A stretch of 64,000 nt of DNA from Hamiltosporidium tvaerminnensis (lineage: Eukaryota; Microsporidia; Dubosqiidae): positions 682,001-746,000 of the forward strand of contig CM061248.1 of assembly GCA_022605425.2 (NCBI GenBank). The letters run 5' to 3'. The position numbers and the translations under genes were made by a program. Of this stretch, positions 13,195 to 24,610 are shown in pieces (within the stretch, counting starts at the first letter, position 1; each line of letters begins with the position of its first letter). The notes beneath the pieces are model-generated. The model made no database searches. It saw nothing but the letters and a program-made list of their open reading frames with translations, and was not told the origin of the DNA.

Positions 13195-13385
13195 GAGTGG
13201 TAAATTAGGTTGACCTAGACGTTTATATGCCATACCAACCGGTATAACCTACTTTAACTTTTATGGCTTCAAAGTGGGTTAATTTGGTAACCCATAGACG
13301 CCAAGTCTTCTAATTGAGTAAGCAAGGGTAGGCCTCCACGTTTTATAAGATGCTTGCCTACAATTTAAGTCGCGATGGTAATCTA
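13195..13385 (-). repeat. Family A dispersed repeat, internal fragment
   Basis: On the minus strand it contains CTTGCTTACTCAATTAGAAG, GGTTATACCGGTTGGTATGG and AACGTCTAGGTCAACC, which correspond to the central part of family A. Both ends are missing, and the hairpin arm has drifted (AAACGTGGAGGCC). Confidence 0.75.
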
Positions 13386-15145
13386 ATTATATAATGAAAC
13401 TACAATTTTTTTTGGAAAAATGAAAGTTGTCAATAGAAAGATCAGTACATGTTTAACTGATCCTAAAGCTCTAAAGATACTTATTGTTTGTTTAAATTAC
13501 ATTTAGAATCTAAAAAGATGGATTTTTTTTGATAAATGTATTTCCTGAGGTATACACAAGATAGATAAATAAATATTTTTAGCAACTTTTTTAATGTATT
13601 TTGGCCGATAATTTGCAGATTGAATTCTATGCATGCTTTGAAGTCTTATAAACACCAAATTTGTATTTTTGTAATTCATACCATTTCTGGCAGCTTAAAA
13701 TGTGCATTTAATTTATTTTGATGTCTCACCACTTTTAAATTCCTAGTATACTCGATCAAAATTTATAATTCGAAAACGATTCGATTTAATTTACGAGTTT
13801 TTTCAATAAAATATAATCTATATGCAAACTAAAAATTATGCTTTCTGCCGGAACACTATAATTTCTTTTTTATATAACTAGCTAGAATTATCTAGTTTTT
13901 GATATCATCGTTTGAAACCATGTGTTTTTATCTATTTTTACAACTTAAAATCTTTTAAATTGTGTTTTTTATACATCCACTAATATATAAAATAAAAACA
14001 TAGAAAAGAAAGATAAGAACTATGCGATAACCAAATTTGTATAATGTTTTATCTTGTTTAGATCCAGTATTTAGAACTTAATAATACTTTCTTGATTTGT
14101 AAAGATTAACAAAAAAAACTAAAAACTGCAAAATAGAATTTAAAAGCATTTTAGTTAAAAGTGTTGTATACAGAACTCACTTTATACATTGTTTACTAAA
14201 AAAAAATAATGCATAGATTCTATGCAATCCCGACAACAATTGATAAAATTATAGAGGTACACAATTTTTTTTTAAATTAAAGAATTGGCAGGAAAACAAA
14301 TTTTGAGGATCAAAATTTTTTTTCTGAAACATAAAACAACTCGGCTCGTCTTAAGAACTGGGATGACACAATTGAACAATCAAAATTCGTTAAACTATAG
14401 ATTTGAAGACAACTAAGTTTTTTTTTAAAAATATTAAGATCCTGATGTTCATTGTAACGAATTCGGTTTTTAAGTTGAGATATTGTCATTTTGGAAAGAG
14501 ATTTTATCAAACAAAAATACAAAGAAAAAAACATTATCACGTCTCATAACCTCCCCAGAGGCACTCAGATAAAAGGTATCCTTGATGGAGGCATGTTCTA
14601 TCCTTCGAATTAAAGGAATTTTCAACCCTTGTAACTAAAGAGTTGTTTTCATTAATGAAAGGATTGTACAATTTATTCCAATTCTTTGTTTTCCTTTCTT
14701 TCGTATTGGGGTTTTTATAAGATATAATTTTATAAGGGAATCCAATAACTCATAATTCTGTAGTTGAATACTAAACCACGTTTTGAGCTGTTAATTGACT
14801 ATCTTTGATCTTCTTGATTGATATTCTTTCACCTCAAATTAAATAATGAAGTGGTATTATGGAAAAAATATCTTACAAACGATCAAATGTAGAGCGAATT
14901 TCGAATAAATCAGTTAAATTTAACTTATTTATAGTATATTATATTTTGTTTTTTTACTTTCTATTTTATTTTACAGGATTTGAATTTTTATTATTTTATT
15001 GGTAGTTGAGTTTCTTATGGATAAATATAACACCATACATTTCTTATTATTATTTTAGGTTTTTTTAAAATTGAAAATATTGAAAAAAATAGGTGAATAT
15101 TAAATAATTAACATAATATACATTCAATTACTAATATATCTTTTA
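13386..15145. other. AT-rich stretch without a recognised gene
   Basis: No supported gene or repeat is seen. A minus-strand frame of 76 codons (14310-14540) shows no motif. Confidence 0.4.
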
Positions 15146-15563
15146 ATGGGTAGAAAGAAAAATTTTAGAAACGAAAAATCAAAAAATACTAAAATAAAGG
15201 CTGTAAACGACGCTGATGAGGTAAAGAAACGTGATAGTGGCAAACAAAAATCTTAGCTACACCCATTAGCGATTTTCCAACCTTCCTCCTCCTATACAAA
15301 AATAACACATCCACCACAGCCAAACATGCAGTAACAGGCAAAACAGTGAGCTTGACACCTTACCTTCGGCTAAACCACCCCTTCCCTCTTCGGTTGAAGT
15401 CTCTGCGTGCGAGCCATCTTACGAAATGACAAACCCCTGTGCTCGAGCTATTCCGGAGGTAACAGGCTAATGGCATTGCGGACGATATTCGATTCTGTAA
15501 GACCCGACCCGAATGAATGGCCTCGAATTGTTTTTTTTTGCAGTATAGACAAGTTTCGAAAGA

Positions 15564-16781
15564 ATGCCAAGAAATGGCTGGACAGAGCTTCACATGTACT
15601 ATAATGAGAAATTCGGCTGCACTGAAACTCTCGAAGTGTTAAAAAAATTGGCACAAAGTGAGATGGGAAAGGAATTAAAATCAGAAGAGAATGGAGAGCG
15701 ACGTAGAATCGCCATTTGTCTCGCTGATACATGCACCTTGACCGACACCACAGAGTACATAAACCTGAGAGATAAATTCTTGAGTAAAATCAAAGAAATC
15801 TCGATGAATGAAATTGGAAAAGTGGTGGTCCGAACTAGAAAACATCCAAATGAATTGGTTGATAGTAAAGTTCTGGATCTCATTAATCGAGAAGTCTATG
15901 AATATGCCGGAGCTCATGTACCTGAGTCAATTACGGAAGCCGCGTATATCATGCAAGCCTCGCAGGTATGCTATGATGAGGCAACACGTAAAGAGAAGCC
16001 TAGATTTGCTTGGAAGGAAAACATAGAAAGTAGAATTTCTGAGTTAGTACTTTTAAAAAATCTTCTCGAGAAGGCTCGTAAGCAGGAAAAGCTCTACACT
16101 TCGGAAGCGAAGAGCCTTAAGAAAACCATGCGAGAGTTTAATTTAAACTTGAGCAGCGTAACTGATCTTTCTGTGGCTTTAGTTAAGAAGAATATGTCTT
16201 TGAATGTTTACGAGAAAAAAATTACGATGTATGAAAGTAGGAAGCAATTCCGAAAAGAGAATCGTATGTTTGAGCTTTTCCGAGGTCGATTTTATCGTGG
16301 ATTATCTGAGTGTGTAGAATCCGAGCATGTGGTTAGCCGTGATGAAATTGTGAGTTTTTGGTCTACAATGTGGAACAAAAATGATGACACGGTCACGTAC
16401 GATGATTATTTGATTCCATTTGTATCAGATAATCATCCGACCACGTTTCCTTCACTTGATGAATTTGTAAATATCATTAATTGGCTTCCTAATTGGAAAG
16501 CTGCTGGAATTGATGGTATTTACAATTTTTTCATTAAGAAACTTACAACTCTTCACAAATATATTTATGACATTGTGAAAGTTATAGTTTTAGAAGAAAC
16601 ACCTCAAGCTGATTGGTTTTACTACGGGCTTACCTATTTGATATCCAAAGGAAGTCCACAAAGAGGCTCTGACTATAGGCCAATCCCTTGTATGTCCAAC
16701 CTCTACAAGTTAACGACTAAGTGTGTAACGAAAGTCGTTCAACTTGAGGTGGAAAGGCGAGGGTTGCTTGCAGAGAACTAA
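15564..16781 (+). pseudogene. LINE reverse transcriptase, N-terminal part
   Basis: This open frame carries the N-terminal domain and the first RT motifs: NWKAAGIDGIYNFFIKK, then DYRPIPCMSNLYKLTTK, typical of the R2-like RT region (RPI...LYKL). It has no ATG of its own that is convincing: the true ORF came from upstream, where the frame ending KKWLDRASHVL (to 15604) overlaps it in another phase, so a frameshift lies near 15560-15600. It ends in a nonsense codon at 16779-16781. The same frame continues beyond the stop with GAVRGVQGAKEQALLN and WIDVKKAYD, containing the first catalytic Asp. Confidence 0.85.
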
Positions 16782-17470
16782 TTAGGGGCGGTAAGAGGTG
16801 TGCAGGGAGCGAAAGAGCAGGCTCTACTGAATAGGTCCTTAATTAAAGAGTACGGAAACAATCTTAAGGCAACATGGATTGATGTTAAAAAAGCTTATGA
16901 TTACACAGATCAAGCTTATTTAATTTCATGTATTAAACCCTTAATTTACCTCATTGGATCCTGAAATTTATTCAGGTAATTATATCAAAATGGAAAATTG
17001 ATATATCAGTAGGGCCTGAAAAAATCATGAGCAAGAAGATTGAGAGAGGGATTCTGCAGGGAGATAGTTTTTCAAAATTGTTATTTGTGTTGTGTATGGA
17101 TCCATTAAGCCGAAAGCTTAATGAAAAATACACAAAAGTAACAGTACAAACAGATGCAGAATCCCATTCTACTAATCATCGCTTGTTTATTGATTATATT
17201 AAGCTCCTTGCCAAAGACAGCTTCACATTGAATGCTATGACAGGCGAAGCAAAGGAATTTTTAGAGGTCATTGGCTTAGAGATTAACAAAGAGAAGTTAG
17301 CCACAAATGATACGTGTTGTGAAGATACTGCTACTCTTCTAGAAGGTGTTAGTGTTTACAAATATTTAGGAATAATAGAAGATAGCAGAGGAATCCCAAC
17401 ACGTAGCTCATTTGAAGAAGTACAGAGCAAACTTATATCAAGAGTCAAAGACTTTGTCACACTAGATTAA
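16782..17470 (+). pseudogene. LINE reverse transcriptase, catalytic part
   Basis: After the stop at 16781 the RT continues to about 16950, then shifts frame and is open from about 16950 to 17470: ERGILQGDSFSKLLFVLCMDPLS is the RT finger-palm motif. The box that should read F-x-D-D is FIDY (17189-17197): the second catalytic aspartate has become tyrosine, so even a restored frame would be inactive. VYKYLGI is the following conserved segment. At about 17447 one A is missing compared with 33632-33640, which ends the frame at 17470. Confidence 0.85.
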
Positions 17471-17951
17471 ACGCAAAAAATTTATTTTCTGCAATCAATC
17501 GACATGCGATATCGTTCATCAACTATCATATAAGAGTGCTTTGACTTGAACCGGCGTACTTCTCTAAGTTAGATGATGCAGTGCGTGCGGTGTCGGTGAA
17601 GATTACGATACATCTTCGCTCAGGATGTAAAGAGCGATTGTATCTACCTAGAGAAGAACTTGGAAGAGACCTAAATAGTGTTGATTTGCGAAGCAAACAT
17701 ATACTTCTGCAGTTCTTGGATCGTCTGGAAAAAAGTTAAGAAATATCAACTAGAGGAGCAGCAATCCTCAATGTGGAGAAAAATAGTAAAACACATCTTG
17801 CACCAATAGAAGGCTTCTTAAAAGTAAAGTACAAGTTGGTAGAAGAAGTCACTATGAAAAGTTTAGAAAAGCTCAACTTGCAAAACTATATAACGAAATA
17901 GAAAAACGAGAACTCCATTCAAAGTTATATAATGCAAGGAAAAATGAGCTT

Positions 17952-18730
17952 GTGAGTGTTAGTGACTCTTCAAGATGGCTAAAGAGAGGAAATATTAGGC
18001 CACGAAATGAAGCTGTGTTCTGCTATATTCAGTATAGAAATGTATTCTGGGGAGCAGATGGTGTGTGTCAACATTGCGGGAAGTCTGGTAAGACTGTGGA
18101 TCATCTAGCAACTAGATGTAAAAAAATGCTAGGCCATGATTACACTAGATTGCATAATGAAGTGGTGGATGCCTACAACTACTTCTCCTAAATGGATATA
18201 AGTTTAAGTCTTTAAAACGAATAAGGAGCCACTCAGTTCAAGAAATTCTTGATAATGAGTATTCAGAGATAAGAGTCGACACCAGAATTAAAACTGATGT
18301 TAAAATTCGGAATAACAGACCAGACATATTTATTTTAGATAAGAAGAAGAATAAGATAACACTCATTGAAGTAGCAATCACTTCCCAAGATTCACTTCAA
18401 ATAGTTGAAACTGAAAAACTTAGGAAATATGACCTGCTAGCCAATGAGTTAGGTCTTATTTATAAATGTAGTGTTGAGATAATCCCTTATGTGATGACCT
18501 GGGACGGTATTGTGACAAAATACCATAAATCTCATCTTAAAAGACCAGAAATACCCATGAATGTAGAAGCATACATTCAGTCTATAGTACTTAAGAAGAC
18601 GGTCGAAACAATTTCCTTTGATCGACGAAGAGGACTTGAGTCAGGACTAAATGCCGAAGAGAGCTGGGAGAGAGCGTCAATGGGTGTTATTATGAGATCA
18701 GAGATGCATGAGGAACCAACACTCCTTTAA
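17952..18730 (+). pseudogene. LINE C-terminal zinc motif and endonuclease
   Basis: The segment 17952-18191 encodes the CCHC motif C-x2-C-x7-H-x4-C (18066-18119). A one-base deletion relative to 33506-35118 (GTGGTGGATG for GTGGTTAGATG) moves the rest to another frame, open from about 18180 to 18730: RSHSVQEILDNEY, RPDIFILD (RPD at 18317-18325) followed by TLIEVAI, the expected PD...E core of the R2 endonuclease, then VMTWDGIVTKYH. The end is a polar, acidic tail, itself truncated by a frameshift compared with the 33506-35118 copy. Confidence 0.85.
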
Positions 18731-18950
18731 AAGAAGCGAAGAGAGAAGAGGATGGTGCAAAAAAATTTAAACCAAAAAATAATACAACCCTATTTCACGA
18801 GGAGGAACTACTTTAGAGGAACCGACCACCAATAACATAAATGAAAAGTCGAATTTGGAAGAAGAGACAGAAGTGGTTTAAGAGGCAGAAGAAAACATAA
18901 AAAAAATTGTAAAAATATTTTAACGCAGAATTTTATTAAATAAAATCTTT

Positions 18951-19958
18951 TCTTAACTATAATATTGCATCTCTTTACGAAAAATGCTTATATCAGGCTT
19001 ATATTATCGATTTTGGCTAGTTTTATATCTATTTAGTTAATCCTAATCCATCCTTAGTTCAAAGGTTTCTATTCTTACGTAATGTTCCAGCCTCGTTCAA
19101 ATTAATATTTTACTCAGGCGGAAATCTTTTAACTAGATACCAAAGTATATTGCAAGAATTCAAATGACGCATAGAGGTCTTAATTTATTCTTATTCTAAT
19201 GTGATGATAAAATTAAACGAATACTTTGTGAATGCGGTTTAAATCTTTAAAACTCGAAATTACATTATTTTGATTTTAAACCTTACAATTAGAAAAAATC
19301 CTTTTCTAGATTTTTTACTTTTAAATTTTAAACAGTTAAAATAGTTTCTATTAAAAAAATACGATTTTACTCTTCAAATATGTTTTCGAAAAATAAATTT
19401 TATCAAATTTATTTCGAAGGAAAACTTTTAAATCTGCCTGTTTGATACTTTAATAAAATTTAAACGTAAATTAAATTAAAAATTTAAATTAATAACAATT
19501 AAATAGGTTAGTCAAAAAAAGATTCTAACAGTAAATTTTCAATCAAAAAAAACATTAATATTTTTTTTTGTATAATTCAAATATTTATCCTCCATCTAAA
19601 AGTCCTTTGAACACAAAATTCAACAAATATATTTTCTGTGTCGTATCGTACTTTTAAAAAATATATTTTTACAACAGAATCTATACTAGTTAACTATATT
19701 TTCTATTAAAATCATGTTTTCGTTTATTTTTAAAACTTTTAATTTAATTTGTTCTGTCATATTTCTCTCTTTGTTTAGTCGCTTTATGAAATATTGGGAT
19801 ATAAAAAGATTTCTTACGAGAAAATCCCATGAAATAAATAAATTTTACTTTTTAATGATTATATTAAATAATTTTATTAATTTCTTATTTGAAAATAAAT
19901 AATGATATTGTTACTCTTACTAAATCAAAATTTAAAAAAATAGTTATTTTAAATTATA
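18951..19958. other. AT-rich stretch without a supported gene
   Basis: A 62-codon frame starting with ATG (19714-19902) is hydrophobic and Phe/Ile-rich, as random AT-rich DNA tends to be. No CCC motif and no homologue is recognised. Confidence 0.4.
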
Positions 19959-19960
19959 TA

Positions 19961-21709
19961 CACCCTCTGTCCGGAAATATGGTATATATTTTAGCGATTT
20001 TTTTGTCCTGAAATATGGTATACATTTGCGAAACAATAAAATATTCAAAAAATGTAGATTACAAGTTTATTATATTACCTTTTTCGAACGTTTTAATAAA
20101 TATTAATGTAAATATTAAATAAAATTTAAAAAAAATATATATTAAAATTAATAATTCATTCAAAATTTGATTTGCTTTAACGTATTCTTCTTTGGAACAT
20201 ACATATTTTTCTAGCAGTCGACCTTTGCGACGAAGTTTTCCTTTACATAAATGCAGTATTTTATACCATTTCCGCCATCTGCTAACATAATTGACTCCAT
20301 ACATGCTTGCAATGTTGTAAAAACGTTATCGAGAGTATTCGCTTCTAATTGAGGAAATGCATCTTAAACACAATTTATTAATTCGTCAATTGTGTGTGGC
20401 GAAGCTTCATATTGCAGCGATTGTATGGAGTTGAAAAAACCTAAATCAAGAACATTTAAATAGAAGCTATTTGCCGGTTGCGCCTTAAATTTAATATTCC
20501 AGTCATCAGCAGAAGCAAGAGCGACAATATCTGCATCATTATCAGAAAAATGGGGTTTTGCATTGTCTTGTTGTACGTAAATTGTTTTCTTTTTGTATGC
20601 TGGCGGAAATTTAGATTTAATTGCGAGAATTACATTATCAATGATCATGTTTTTGCAATGTACTGCTCTAACAGATATACGATTTTTTGTTATCTTTCTC
20701 TTTAGCCCTATTCTTAGAATTTACTTGAGTTGGTTCTTAATAAACAAATGGCCATATTCCAATTTTCCCATCAAAATGAAGCCTTAGATGTGCATCATAG
20801 CGTGCTCGAGCTACTGCAGCCATGAACATTATTTTCGTAAAAAATTACATACTTTTGCAGTTTCTCTCCGGTTTTTCTTCGTTTAACATTAATTTATAAG
20901 AGCGCTTAACTTTAGTTAGATAAAACCACTTTTTATTAACGTGAACGTAGTCGTACAAATCATCAAAAAGCGATTATCCATTATTAGCAAGATTTTCTTT
21001 AGACAAGCAAAATTTCAATCTGTCCATTTTATTTTTATCTGTTAAAGTTGGTTTAACTGTAGAAGATATTCTCTTGATATACTTTCCCGACTTGAATATA
21101 TCAAACAAAGTCTATTTGGAATATCAATTACAAAGTAAAGACTGCGGGGCGTTCCTCGACGATTTAATGGTGTATTCTTTATTTGCGCTAAATTGTTCAA
21201 ATATTCTTTAGGTTTTCTTCGTCATCTTTTTTTCTTTTTTGAAGAAACATCGGCATATATCTTGCCTTTTCTGTATTAAGTTTGGGCTGCATGCCAAATT
21301 CTGCTAAATTTTAGCCGGGAAACTTGAAAGGCAGAAAAAACTTCGTTTGGGGCACCGTGATTTAACTTATTCTCCTTAATCTGCTGTAATAATTTTTCTA
21401 GAATACCTTGACGTTGTTCTTTGGGTAACTCTTTATATTTTGAATCTCTTTTTTCTAAATTCAACAAATTTCCTTCCACATTTTCCATATTCGTCTTGTA
21501 GCGGTACTAATTTTTTTTACCTTAAGAAACACTGATTTTTGAGCGGTAACTTTTTAACTAAGAATGATATTACTAAAGTCAAATATTTTAGGTTATATTG
21601 TCATGAATATTTACTATGACAATATCATGACGGTTGCCTATTTATTTTTTATATTTACGATAATCTACGGTTTTTTTGAAATGTATACCATATTTCCGGA
21701 CAGAGAGAG
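19961..21709 (-). mobile_element. DD39D mariner (plant/oomycete type), complete but inactive
   Basis: The element has terminal inverted repeats CACCCTCTGTCCGGAAATAT (19961-19980) and, on the other strand, CTCTCTCTGTCCGGAAATAT (21709-21690), continuing into GGTATA in both, with two mismatches in 26 bp. It is flanked by TA on each side (19959-19960 and 21710-21711), as expected for Tc1/mariner. Length is 1749 bp. The left end carries a second, internal copy of the TIR core (TCCTGAAATATGGTATACAT). The interior holds one broken transposase gene on the minus strand. No deleted (MITE) copy of this element is seen elsewhere in the window. Confidence 0.93.
20340..21488 (-). pseudogene. Mariner transposase, DD39D, decayed
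   Basis: It starts with an ATG at 21488-21486 (MENVEGNLLNLEKRDSKYKE), an N-terminal DNA-binding region that stops after 70 codons. Beyond the stop, pieces of the family are readable in changing frames: a DVSSKKKKR block, DDLYDYVHVNKKWFYLTK, FMAAVARARYD and FDGKIGIWPF. The last open part (20648-20364) has the second catalytic Asp in VQQDNAKPH (Asp near 20566) and the third in LNVLDLGFF (near 20446), separated by exactly 39 residues. The first catalytic site, normally D-E-K-W, reads N-K-K-W. Nonsense codons, frame changes and this substitution mean it is dead. Confidence 0.9.
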
Positions 21710-21711
21710 TA

Positions 21712-22199
21712 TAATTTATTTTTAGATTCTTAATTTTATAATGTAAATTAGAAAATCGATTTAATAATATCAAATCACAGATTAATAGATGTTCAACTTA
21801 TTGATTCTCAGATCAGTGAAAGTAAATTTGTAATTTCATGCTTCTTATAATTTGTTCTTTATTTTTTAAACTTCTGGCGTTTGACAGAAATTTTTTAAAG
21901 AAATATTTAAATTTTTATTCTATTTGTATTTTTCATTTCGATCAAAAATATTTTTGATTTCCAAAGAAATTATATTTGTTTATACTTTCATGAAATAAGA
22001 TGTTGAATTCGATATTTGATAAAATATTACTTTGGATTTTAAATGACTGTTTAATAATTCAATATCGAATTTGAAATACTCTTGTATTAAAGCCCCCTAA
22101 TTTTACACTCATATACTCTATCGGTTAAGGGTAAGTATATGCATTAAATATTGAGCAATAAAATTTTGTAAAATATTTCTATAAATACATTGTTTGATA
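21712..22199. other. AT-rich spacer
   Basis: Nothing recognised between the mariner and the duplicated segment. Weak similarity to 31200-31490 is possible but I could not make it convincing. Confidence 0.4.
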
Positions 22200-23990
22200 T
22201 TTTACAAACTTAGAAACAAATTTTTTATGCATTTATTATTTTTTAAAAAACTTTGAGAAAGTTCAATAAAAAATTTATAAATAGAAACAAACGTTAAGAG
22301 TTAAGAAAAGGAATCATTAGAAAATTTTTATTGAAATTATTATGTATCTAGATTAACGGTTCATTGATAAATCTGAAATAAATTTTTGTTGCATTGCGAA
22401 TATCAATAAAAATTCAGAACATCGCTCTACTTTCCAGGAAATACAACTTATCAGAACATTGTTTAAATACGGTTTAATATCAATGGATCTTAAATTCAGC
22501 TTGATAATTCAATATATCATTATAAGTCATACTGTGTTTCACTTTCTTTTAGATACATACTCTGTATTTAAAATAATGCTATTTGAATCCTTTTTGTTTC
22601 TCATTCATGTGATATTGATTAGTATATTTCCCAAGGATTAGTGTGTTTATGAATTTATCTTTCAGATTTAACAGGTTTTTATTATAAAAATTCGAATATT
22701 TGAAAGGTAGTTTTGAACATTGGTACTTATAAATTTAGCTTAAGTTAGAATATAATCTTTTTTTTAGTTTAGTTCTTTACCTATCTAGTTAGTGATTTCT
22801 TATAATTCTATATGATTATAATTTGTCCTGTTCCCTGATTTATTGCTGAATATATTTTAGTTTATAAAGAGGCTTTTACATTTTTCTTTAATTTCGGAAT
22901 AATTTAAGTTTAAATCAAACATATATTTATCTATCAAAGTCTTCACAAATTTTCATTTTCATTTGTTTCTTTAGTTAATATTTTCAGTTTCATTGTTATC
23001 AATATTATTCTTTCATTTTAAGTTTTATTCTTTTTTAAGGTTATAATCTAATTTTTTTTTTTAGTTTGAATAATAAATTTTTTATATGGCCAGGAAATTT
23101 CATTTTTCTTCGTCATTTCTGCTATAAATTTCTTTGACGGGGAGGGGGCTGACTATATTTCAAAATTTCAACTTTAATTTCTTTTTTTTAAGATTTTCGG
23201 GCAATCATTAGTTCTTTAAACTAAAAACCATAGTATATCGACTTTCTATAAGTTTCAAATATCATTTACTATTTCTAAAAGTTCATAATAAACACTTATT
23301 TGAGCACAATGTCTATTCGGTTCGTAAGATAAATTCTATCTTAACCATAAAACCGAATCCTTCGATTTATCACCATTCCTCCATTTGCATTTCTACTTCG
23401 AACAGAAAACATAATTTCTGTTGTTCTAAGCAGATATCCTATTTTCATTTTCTTCTCTTACTTCGGTTCCAATAAGTTTTCATTAAAAATAAACCCCCCT
23501 CCCCACATTTATCTTTTATTTGCTCTATAATAATTTTTATACCGATGCACAGACCTATCTAATAAGCATCAGTTCCATTTTTCTATTCCGATATTTCAGA
23601 AGAAGATATCGCTTCTGAATTTTTCATAATTTCTGGGTTTTTTCGCTCTATAAATACTTTTTTTTTGAACAAATTTGTTTCCGGATTAGGAAAATTTGTT
23701 TATTCAGACTATTCTATGATATTCTTAGGTCTATTTATGGAAGGTGATAATAATAAAAACAATGTCTTTAATGAAATTGGTTGTGAATTGTATTGTTCTA
23801 GATTAAAATTACTTATTCTCTTAATAAATTGGTACAAAATTTGGAAATAGAACTGATTCTACACAAAGTTAAATTTCAAGTTTAGAAATGTTTATAATGT
23901 AGAAACCACATTTTATAGAAATAAATTTCATACTTTATTTTAAATTTGATGTATTAAAAATTTATGCCTGATATAAGGTTAATTATATTT
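22200..23990. repeat. Duplicated 1.8-kb segment, copy 1
   Basis: The segment aligns in order and orientation with 31490-33250. The left half is diverged (AAACAAATTTTTTATGCATT against AAACAATTTTTTCATAAATC); from about 22918 similarity rises, and 23590-23760 is almost identical. The plus strand is strongly pyrimidine-rich (runs of CTTT, CCCCCCTCCCC), while the coding strands of genes in this window are purine-rich, so an old minus-strand gene is plausible. On the minus strand of copy 2 one reads ERKNPEIMKNSEAISSSEIA and in copy 1 the same peptide, but stops interrupt both. No known family is recognised. Confidence 0.75.
23595..23619. other. Conserved hairpin in duplicated segment
   Basis: TTCAGAAG and CTTCTGAA form a perfect 8-bp stem around a 9-base loop. 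The hairpin is retained in the second copy (32882-32906), where only the loop has changed. It may be an RNA structure, or simply a coding remnant on the minus strand. Confidence 0.5.
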
Positions 23991-24599
23991 TTTTGATTTA
24001 ATTTCCATTGTGGAATAGTAAATGTATAAAAAATAAAAAAATATTTAGAAAGCTTCATTTCTTCTAATTAAAATTTTATACATAGATTTGTTTTAACTAA
24101 AGATGTATGAATATAAGTAAGTCATTTTAGATATGTGCTTTTTTTAATAAAAAAATTGCAAGATCTTAATATTTGTCGAAGAGATATTTAAATTTCCTGT
24201 TTTAAACACTATTTTATCAAGTTATCGCGTTATTATTTATCTTGGTTCTAAGTAATATCATGAAGGAGATTTTTTTTTTCATATTTAAACAAAAGAATGA
24301 TATTTTTTTAGTAATTATACCATTCATTCGCAATTTATGCAGTGTTTGTTTTAATATCAAGAAAATTTCGTGGCAAATAGCAAATGTGAATAGATTCGCA
24401 ATCATGATATAATATCTACTTTCGAAAGATACATTTTTATCTTTTGTTATTTCATTCGGAATAACTTGTTGTGTAAAAGAAAATAGAATTTCCCTTAAGG
24501 AAGTATTTCAATGCATCATGAATTTGGAATAATGTTGAGTAAGATGGATCAGAACTGCATGTAAATAATTGTTTAAGTAAATAAGTGTAGAGATTTTCC
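23991..24599. other. AT-rich stretch without a recognised gene
   Basis: No supported feature is seen between the duplicated segment and the SINE. Confidence 0.4.
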
Positions 24600-24610
24600 G
24601 GCAAAACTAT

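Larger units (their letters stand above)
15146..18950 (+). mobile_element. R2-type LINE (non-LTR retrotransposon), long inactive copy
   Basis: The element is far more GC-rich than its flanks and shows, in order, a basic N-terminal leader, a reverse transcriptase, a CCHC zinc motif and a PD-(D/E)xK-like endonuclease, which is the R2-clade layout (single ORF, C-terminal restriction-like endonuclease). The left boundary is set at the first basic ATG frame (15146-15256, 36 codons, MGRKKNFRNE...), so a 5' UTR may lie further left. The right end is TTAACGCAGAATTTTATTAAATAAAA, compared base by base with the copy at 33506-35118. Stops and single-base deletions break the ORF in at least five places. 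R2 elements normally sit in 28S rDNA; here the flanks are ordinary AT-rich DNA. Confidence 0.88.

Noticed and set aside
15360-15917. Minus-strand ORFs across the LINE 5' region
   Set aside because: They are shadows of the LINE coding strand, which carries recognisable motifs.
23665-23850. 61-codon ORF in the duplicated core (plus strand)
   Set aside because: It starts with TTG, and the second copy (32949-33135) has a frameshift and stop in it although the DNA is nearly identical; the minus strand looks more coding-like.
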